From Elmis aenea (Eukaryota; Arthropoda; Insecta; Coleoptera; Elmidae), in contig OX393579.1 in assembly GCA_947652605.1 (NCBI GenBank), forward strand, positions 20,109,674-20,173,673: a DNA stretch of 64,000 nucleotides, written 5' to 3'. Positions 57,827 to 64,000 of the stretch are shown piece after piece. Each line of letters begins with the position of its first letter. Position 1 is the stretch's first letter. Below the pieces are notes generated by a model. The model searched no databases. It had not been told where the DNA came from and saw only the letters and a program-made list of their open reading frames with translations. Position numbers and translations under genes: made by a program.

Positions 57827-60493
57827 TTAATCTGTAGAGGTAGATAAACCAGGTTCAGGGCCAGGATCAAAAGGGATATCAGGGTTAGAGTCAATTTCAT
57901 TATTTGTAATAAATCTTTTTCTTACTTTCAATTGTTCTTCGTGAAACTTATTATTATCTGAATAAACAAATTTCTTATCTTGTCTAATAATGTTTAAAGG
58001 CTTAAATTGGGGTTGTGTTTTCTTACTTGGTCTTTTTATATAAGTTACCTTTGAATCAAGGGAAATAGGTGTGCATTGTTCGCCTGAACTTGGTTGGTTA
58101 AGGACTTCATTTTGTATTACAGAGATTTGTTTTAGATGTTCATTGATTTTATTATCCTCGTTAATTTCTTGTAAGTCTGGTATTCTAGATATAATATCGC
58201 TTTCGTACCCGTGAGTGATTACAAATGGTTTTTGTTTTACTTTAGAATGTATTGTGTTGTTGTAGTAAATTATACTTTTGAGAACTATTTCTTTTATTTT
58301 TAAATTTGGATTTTTGGTTTTTAATACGCGTATGTTTTCGAGTAAAGTTGAATGGAATCTTTCAATTAGTGCTCTTCCTTGGGGTCTATTGGGTATGTTA
58401 AAATGCCAATCGATATTTAATTCATTACTAAAGTCTGTTATCAATGCATTATCAAATTCTTTGCCATTATCGCTCGTTACAGATTTAGGAATGTTATGTT
58501 GAGTAAAATATTGTAATAGACAAAATTTTATATCTACTGGATTTTTACTTTCAATTAACATTGCTTGACCATATCGTGAAAATGAATCGATCAATGTTAA
58601 ATAAATAACACCATCGAGAGTAATAGTGTCAATATAAACGTGATCGAAAGGGTATTGTCCTAAAGGATTATGAAGTACAGGTGGTCTGTTAATAGGTTTT
58701 CGTTCGTTTTTCGCTTCTAAACAAATTCGACATTCATTAACAAATTTATTTAAATGATTTTGAAGATTGGGCCAAAAATATTTCTTTTGAATTTCTTTAA
58801 GATTTTCTGATATGCCTTTATGATTAGAGTTTTCATGAAATTTTCGCATAATTTCTTTTTGTTGAAGAGGGTTTGTAACGTTAATTAGTTTGATGTTACA
58901 AATAACGAATTCTAGAGGTTTTGTTAAATTATTTTGAGCAAATTTTACGAATGGTTTTGTAAGGATATCGTCTACAAAATAAAGAGCATATTTCAGTTTT
59001 GGTTTTACAAATTCTTTTGTTAATTGCATAAATTGATTGTGTAAATTTTCTTGTTCGTTAATTTTCCATGTCAATATTTGTTTATTGAAAATTGCTTGTG
59101 TTCGAAATTCCAATTTTGAAGCATGCATATCTAAATGAATTTGTCGAGGAAATTGGTTAATAGGTTTTTCTGAAATAGGCAAATCTAAGACAGTTTCTGA
59201 GTCAGAATGAATAGTGGTTTTTCCAGGTTGTCTAAATTCTTCTAAAGGTTCGATAAGTGAAGAAGTGGATGAAGCGATGGTAGCTGCGTTTGTTTTTATA
59301 TCGTCAATAGTTTCATTTACGTGACATTCATAATTTGGAATTCTACTTAGGGCATCAGCAACAAGATTACTTTTACCTTTGATGTACTCTATTTCGTAGT
59401 CGTACTCTTCAGGGTTGTTTAGTTCAGTTTGGTTTTCGTATTCTGGGTAGTTTTGTTCATTTAAATCGTAAGTTAGTTTTGTGTCGTCAATTTCTGGTTG
59501 ATGATTTTCAAAATATTCAAAAGGATTGGGATTTTCTCCAGGATTCGTATTTTCTTCGCATGCAAGGGTTGTTTGAACTGACATTGGTTCAGGGTGATAG
59601 GGTTGTCTGGGCTGTTGGAAATTATTTCGTTGAGTCTGGTTAGAAGGATTTCTTAGGAAATTATTATTAGGTTTGTAAACTTGTTGAGTCGGGAATTTAT
59701 TAAAAGGTTGATTTACCTGTTGTGGTTTAGCGAAAAATTGTTGATTCATGCGTGGTTGATACGGTGGTCTTGGTTGAAAAAATGGTCTTTGTATAGGTTG
59801 ATTAAAAGGTAACATTTGTTTCACTGAGTAACTTCTGTTCATAAAATTAATTTCGTCCGTTGCGAATGTAATCGCTTGATCTAAAGTTTGGGGTTGTCTC
59901 AAACGTACTTGACAAGATATATTATAAGGTATTGAAACAAGAAAACGATCAAGTGCATTAGCAGTATATAATTCGCGTCGTAATTCTTTGTTTGGAATAT
60001 TTAATAAATTTAATTTAGCAATAAGTTTTGCAAGCTGTGTTCTAATTTTATTCCCAAAACTTATTACATTTTCATTTTTTTCTAATCTAATATTGTTGAA
60101 ATCTACAAGTAATTGTTCAATGGATCTATTGTCTGAAAAATGCTGCAAAATTGCTTCTTTTATGTTATCCCATGCAATAAGATCATCTCTGGGCGATAAA
60201 ATGTCTGCTGCGCGTCCTCTGAATTTAGAAAATATGGCCGCCCTTATCGTAGGACTTGTTTCGTCATATTTAGCATACCTTTTAATTATGCTGTCGACGG
60301 TGGTAATAAAAATGTTTATTTGACTTTCTTTACCTTCGAAAATGGGGATGGTATCAAGGTCAATTCTAAATAAACTGTAATTAATAGCCATATCTACGAA
60401 TTGGTTATTAGGGAAATTACTTAAAATATTTTTAGGACCAAATGTTAGTGCAAGTGGAACAGTGTAGGGTGTAAACATTAAATTTGCATACAC
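57827..60493 (-). CDS. Gag-integrase fusion polyprotein, RT deleted
   Basis: An 888-aa ORF. Residues about 30-225 look like a Gypsy-type Gag core. Residues 229-300 are rich in N, Q, P and R in place of a CCHC knuckle, ending in EPMSVQT, a motif typical of the Gag C-terminus in this group. Around residue 360-366 the protein jumps to EYIKGKSNLVADALSR, the end of a Gypsy RNase H domain. An integrase follows: HHCC finger H553, H558, C588, C591, and catalytic D622, D675, E711 with 35 residues between the last two. A basic C-terminal segment (815-860) follows. Protease (DTGA) and reverse transcriptase (YxDD) motifs are missing, with no stop or frameshift at the join. The first ATG after the leader was taken as start. 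It could supply Gag and integrase but needs reverse transcriptase from a relative. Identity as Gag-IN is firm; activity is inferred. Confidence 0.92.
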   Translation of the reverse strand: MYANLMFTPYTVPLALTFGPKNILSNFPNNQFVDMAINYSLFRIDLDTIPIFEGKESQINIFITTVDSIIKRYAKYDETSPTIRAAIFSKFRGRAADILSPRDDLIAWDNIKEAILQHFSDNRSIEQLLVDFNNIRLEKNENVISFGNKIRTQLAKLIAKLNLLNIPNKELRRELYTANALDRFLVSIPYNISCQVRLRQPQTLDQAITFATDEINFMNRSYSVKQMLPFNQPIQRPFFQPRPPYQPRMNQQFFAKPQQVNQPFNKFPTQQVYKPNNNFLRNPSNQTQRNNFQQPRQPYHPEPMSVQTTLACEENTNPGENPNPFEYFENHQPEIDDTKLTYDLNEQNYPEYENQTELNNPEEYDYEIEYIKGKSNLVADALSRIPNYECHVNETIDDIKTNAATIASSTSSLIEPLEEFRQPGKTTIHSDSETVLDLPISEKPINQFPRQIHLDMHASKLEFRTQAIFNKQILTWKINEQENLHNQFMQLTKEFVKPKLKYALYFVDDILTKPFVKFAQNNLTKPLEFVICNIKLINVTNPLQQKEIMRKFHENSNHKGISENLKEIQKKYFWPNLQNHLNKFVNECRICLEAKNERKPINRPPVLHNPLGQYPFDHVYIDTITLDGVIYLTLIDSFSRYGQAMLIESKNPVDIKFCLLQYFTQHNIPKSVTSDNGKEFDNALITDFSNELNIDWHFNIPNRPQGRALIERFHSTLLENIRVLKTKNPNLKIKEIVLKSIIYYNNTIHSKVKQKPFVITHGYESDIISRIPDLQEINEDNKINEHLKQISVIQNEVLNQPSSGEQCTPISLDSKVTYIKRPSKKTQPQFKPLNIIRQDKKFVYSDNNKFHEEQLKVRKRFITNNEIDSNPDIPFDPGPEPGLSTSTD

Positions 60494-60831
60494 AATGGAA
60501 AGTTCAGATTAAATTGTTATATGGAAAAATTATTTAAATTAATTGATAAAATGCAAAAAAAAGGTTTTTCTTACACTTCTAAGTTTTATTAAATTTACTT
60601 AAATCTAGCACGGAAAACAGCCAATGGATCACTCACCCTATCGAAGTTGGAATTAGGTTTGCGACGCACTGCACTGGTTCGTGGTTATTGTTGTTGAGTT
60701 GTTGTTGATGGCGGCGAAGAGCTTGAAAGTAGTCCCGCGGACCACGATGGACAATCTTGGGTTCTTCTTTCAGTTTTTCTTCGGCCTTCTGTTTTTTCTG
60801 AACACTACAGTGCCGAAGTTGGGATGTAATG

Positions 60832-60978
60832 TTACAAAAATTTGTCTTGATGCACAGTATCGATGTTTGGATGTCGCTCGAACTTTTTGTTGCAAGGTTC
60901 TGGATGTTACGAAAATTCGTCTTGATGCTCAGTGCCGATTTTTGGATGTAGCATCGAAACTTTTTGTTACAGGATTCT
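60832..60978 (-). repeat. Leader tandem repeat, 2 x ~73 bp
   Basis: Two direct copies of a unit with AAATTTGTCTTGATGC, CAGTATCGATGTTTGGATGT and AACTTTTTGTTGCAAGG lie between the primer site and the ORF. A 119-codon minus-strand ORF across them owes its internal repetition to this and is not taken as a gene. Tandem leader repeats are common in LTR elements and may relate to RNA packaging or promoter strength. Confidence 0.7.
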
Positions 60979-61035
60979 CCTCTAAAGAACAAAAGTTCTC
61001 CGGAAGTGTCGATTTTTGAATTCCGTGAGGAGATC

Positions 61036-61050
61036 CTACCGACTGCGCCA
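61036..61050 (-). other. Primer binding site, tRNA-Ser type
   Basis: On the minus strand TGGCGCAGTCGGTAG begins at the inner edge of the 5' LTR, sharing one T with it. It is the complement of a tRNA 3' end finishing in CGACTGCGCCA. This type is attributed to tRNA-Ser in insect Gypsy elements such as 17.6 and 297. Confidence 0.85.
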
Positions 61051-61366
61051 ATTTCGTTTTTACCAAATGAATAACAAATAACACTTAATGTTAATTATTT
61101 TATTTGAATTGTTAAAATACAAGTGAGCGATTTTAGCTACATCAAGTACAAAACACAACTAACTACTAAAATACTAAAAACTAAGGGTGTCTACAAAAAT
61201 GTTTACGTTACTTAAAAGATAACGCTTAAGCATGCAGCTGTGTTTATAATATATAATCTTAAGGGCCTAATACATTGGAAATGTGACACGGTCGACTATT
61301 ACAATATGAAACTATAGAGGTCTATAAGTAACTATTAAAATAAAAACTGTAGAGGGTTATATAACA
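61050..61366 (-). repeat. 5' LTR, 317 bp
   Basis: It provides the promoter for the element on the minus strand. The same TATATTATAAAC box (near 61243-61258) and AATAAA signal (about 61099-61104) are present as in the 3' LTR. No difference from the 3' copy was seen. Confidence 0.95.
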
Positions 61367-61370
61367 GTAC

Positions 61371-62562
61371 CAAAATCAAGACATAAACTTAACTGTGTAA
61401 TTTACTGCCGTCGTGAAGGTGACACATGTCATGGGATCTGTAGATTTAGCATAAATGCTTCGTATTGTGGAGAATTTAAAGCGATTTTTCATATTTTTGA
61501 TTCATTGTGTTATTTTATCTATAATAAAAAAGTTATGAGAATTAAACATGCAAACTGAATTACACGATGTACATTTTTTTCTCTCTCAAAATATGTAATT
61601 AGAATCCAGTTGTTTATTTCGCCCTTATTAACATCGTGTAATGATAATTATCGTGCATCCTTAAAAATAAGCGATTGTCTGACATGAATTAGTTGATAAA
61701 CAAGACATCAAGATAAGATAAAAATGCAATAAAACAGATAATATATCAAAAATCAACATTTATGAGTGAGTTATAACCAATTAACGCAATACTTGGGGTC
61801 TAATCACCGATTTCTGTAGAATGCACCAATTATACAAGCGTATCGATGTTCGGGTGATAAGTATATTGACAAGGATGACGGCCGCGGATAATTAATACGG
61901 CAATTGGGATATTTCTTAATTAGAAGACAAGGGCCAAACAGCACGTTTAGGAACGCTCTAATCGCTTGTTTTAATCTGACCACTAATTTAACGACCACTA
62001 AAATGCTACACTGTTAAAAGCAACATTCGCTTTAGATTAAGTTTATGTTTTATTAGCGGCAACGTTCTACTAATTTTTTTTATGTATCTGTTTATTGATA
62101 TAGAAAAAATGACATTAATTTAAATTTGTCGAATTAAAATATTGAAATATATGTTAATATTTCTGTTTCGCGGCACACTTAATAAGGTGCAGTTTAATTA
62201 AGAGGTTGGAGATCAAACAAGTTGCGGTTTAGGCTTGATGGGTTGTCGAAAAAATTATTCATTATTTTGTATTTTAGTGAAAGCATTAGTTCGATCTAAT
62301 TACGAAATTCGAGTTTCATGCGCGATTAACCCGTTCGCTGTGAAAATATACAGCCAACGCGATAAAGATGTCAAGCGCATTGAATATGCAGTTGGTCTCG
62401 ATCTCCCATAGTATCTATCGATGATCGATATGTTTAAAAAATTATTTACTTACTTTTCACGAAACATTTTTTCCAGACTACAATACAAACTACTAAACAA
62501 TTCGGTAACATTAATTTTCCCGGTTCGGATTTCGTTCCGATTGACATAACAGACAAATAAAC
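61371..62562. other. Unrecognised; possible single-copy host sequence
   Basis: No repeats could be paired. It contains several ATAATTA/TAATTG-type strings and CG-containing blocks (61850-61990, 62320-62420). The 64-codon minus-strand ORF at 61804-61998 has no recognisable content. Confidence 0.4.
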
Positions 62563-62945
62563 ATTTTTCTGCAATCGTCACTAAACTAGCTCAATAAGTA
62601 CCCAAAAGTGGCTGAAATAATCATTTATACTGCCTAGGCAGTAAAAAAGTAAACTAGGCCGTAAAAAAGACCTTTTTACTGCCTAGGCAGTAAAAAAGTA
62701 AAATGAGCTACGCTTATTGGTTGAATTTAGAAAAATTGAGTGTGCTTTTGTTCAAAGATACATATTTGCTAGGAGAATGAGAATCTGACAGATGAAGTAA
62801 AACTTTATGTATTTACTTGATTTTTCGCTATTTTTTTGACGATTGTAGAAAAAATTTAATATGCACCTCGGCAGTAAAGTTCCTTTTTATCACTCGCGTG
62901 GTTATTTGCCGAGACGAAGTCTTGTAAAGTAAAATTAATTGTGGA
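62563..62945. mobile_element. Tailed palindromic element, copy 5 (variant)
   Basis: A palindrome begins TTTTTCTGCAATCGTCA (62564) and closes TGACGATTGTAGAAAAAA (62838-62854). Inside is a double TTTACTGCCTAGGCAGTAAA motif. A tail, AATATGCACCTCGGCAGTAA..GTTATTTGCCGAGACGAAG, follows. Its end types and the ATATGCACCTCGGC tail link it to 19159-19499 and 30060-30429. Confidence 0.6.
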
Positions 62946-64000
62946 AACGGAAGAAGTTTTTGACGTTAGTGAAGTGAACAGTCAGTTTTTTCGATTCGGC
63001 ACTCTATTTGCTTCAATAGCGATTAGAAGAAAAAATGTCGAATATCTCGAAAAATATGAGTTTTGGGTATAGGACATACTTAACAAAAAATGAAGCTCTC
63101 GTAAAGACGAATTCGATGACATAAAAAAATACAGGGGTATGCTTGAAAAATTGAGTTACGAGCTTTTAAAAATCATGGAAGTTGCCACCTATTTATGAAC
63201 ACCCTGTACGCCTGATTTAAACTTTTTTATATTGAGCAAATAGAACAATGTTTTCTGCATGTCCTTACCAAATAACAATGCTGTACTTCGAAAAATAACT
63301 TAACGAGAATTTTTTAAATAAAGACTTAAAACCTTGAAAAATTTTGCAAATCAATTTTTTTTTAGTGACAAGGCCGCATAAAAACCTTTAGTATTTTATA
63401 TTGATGCAAAGCTAAAATAAAGGCGGTCAAAAATATTAAATAAAAATTGGGAGGTTGTATTTGAAATATAAAAGTTGCTATTGGTTCTAGAAAGGCGACT
63501 CACCCTGTATATTTGAAAATATTTGTATCGTGTTCGGAAGAAAAAACTGTATGAAACAGCGTTTGAAGCAATTTTCTATCTCAAACCGGAAACCGTGTAG
63601 CCAAAATCGACCGATCCCGCACTAATATATGTATATGCAAAACATACTTAAAAGTTAGTCTAAAGGCATGAAAAAAAATGCACGTTATTATGTTGCTTCA
63701 TGTTTGATACATTAAAGCTACTAAACTGTTTTGTCAAAAATTGAAAGTTGTCAAACAAACAGTTTTTATTACCAGGTAGACCTAATTGTTAATTCTTTAA
63801 TAAACTTTATTATTAAAAATAAATATATTTACAAATGGATTTTCATCAAAAGATATTGATTACATATAATAAATTTTGTACCATAAACTTGTAGAAATTA
63901 TCTTCTACAATTGAGTTTTAATAATTTTGATTTAACGATAAATTTGGAGGAATTATATAAAAACACTGTGTTTAAATTTAAATATTGATATTAGACTGGA
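62946..64000. other. CAGGGTG-type right ends, otherwise unrecognised
   Basis: Two right-facing ends are visible: GAACACCCTGTAC (to 63205) and GACTCACCCTGTATA (to 63507). Left partners are not clear; CAGGGGTATGC at 63132 may pair weakly with the first. They look like solo arms. The remainder to 64000 is A+T-rich without features. Confidence 0.4.

Larger units (their letters stand above)
56903..61370 (-). mobile_element. Complete LTR retrotransposon, Gypsy type, RT-deleted
   Basis: The element runs on the minus strand: 5' LTR 61050-61366, primer site, leader with a tandem repeat, one ORF, polypurine tract, and 3' LTR 56907-57223. The target duplication is GTAC (56903-56906 and 61367-61370), a 4-bp size usual for Gypsy-type integration. 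The two LTRs appear identical, so insertion was recent. Total length is 4.46 kb, shorter than a full Gypsy element because protease, reverse transcriptase and most of RNase H are absent. Confidence 0.95.

Noticed and set aside
60633..60992. 119-codon minus-strand ORF in the retrotransposon leader
   Set aside because: Its internal repetition comes from the leader tandem repeat, it lies between primer site and gag, and it shows no known domain.
63132..63205. Second CAGGGTG mini-element of about 75 bp
   Set aside because: The left end reads CAGGGGTATGC and does not match the right end beyond the first few bases.

Overview
The window looks like intergenic or intronic DNA from an insect. It is strongly A+T-rich, has no bacterial-style operons or ribosome binding sites, and is packed with eukaryotic DNA transposon families. 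It also holds a Gypsy-type LTR retrotransposon with a tRNA-Ser-like primer site of the kind known from insect elements. A beetle would fit the abundance of CAGGGTG-ended fold-back elements, but that assignment is a guess from general knowledge. I see no convincing host gene, exon chain, tRNA or rRNA.

Most of the sequence that can be explained is mobile DNA. (1) Fold-back elements flanked by TA (often TATA) with CAGGGTG-like ends recur across the window: 662-1658, 6503-7245, 9889-10798, 20830-21751, 22556-22939, 33502-34132, 49587-50764 and 51552-53368. Several solo arms also occur (13000, 14206, 18707, 24233, 27864, 63507). (2) Non-autonomous hAT-like elements are recognised by CAGxG-type ends and 8-bp target duplications: 4492-5668, 12835-13554, 25341-25610, 29665-30826, 31490-32645, 35733-38174, 36031-37232, 39799-40359, 41415-41610, 46450-46692 and 55643-56789. 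Three of them carry the decayed C-terminal (dimerisation) end of a hAT transposase. (3) A group of five tailed palindromes starts TTTTTxTxC: 8415, 19159, 30060, 45140 and 62563. (4) There are a few PIF/Harbinger-like, pogo/Tigger-like and Mutator-like candidates. Nesting is common: up to three elements are stacked at 4195-6243, 12622-13656, 29665-30826, 35733-38174, 39711-41091 and 49418-50955.

The only large intact coding region is on the minus strand at 57827-60493 (888 aa). It lies in a complete LTR element (56907-61366) with two 317-bp LTRs that I could not tell apart by eye, a GTAC target duplication, a primer binding site and a polypurine tract. Its single ORF joins a Gag domain directly to the last residues of RNase H and a full integrase (HHCC zinc finger, DD35E core). 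Protease, reverse transcriptase and most of RNase H are absent. It therefore looks like a young, internally deleted element that must borrow reverse transcriptase from a relative.

Other structures of interest are a 16-bp minisatellite inside a fold-back element (17660-18291), a roughly 420-bp unit present three times that carries a conserved ATG reading MDG..SDF (14592-15432 and 29758-30532), a hAT whose left end is tandemly duplicated (31490-31940), and a very G+C-rich 140-bp hairpin (34731-34870). Long stretches without recognisable repeats (7246-8414, 28181-29664, 38175-39465, 42140-45139, 46693-49417, 53369-54919, 61371-62562) are listed as unannotated. They may hold host regulatory sequence, which cannot be judged from one sequence alone.
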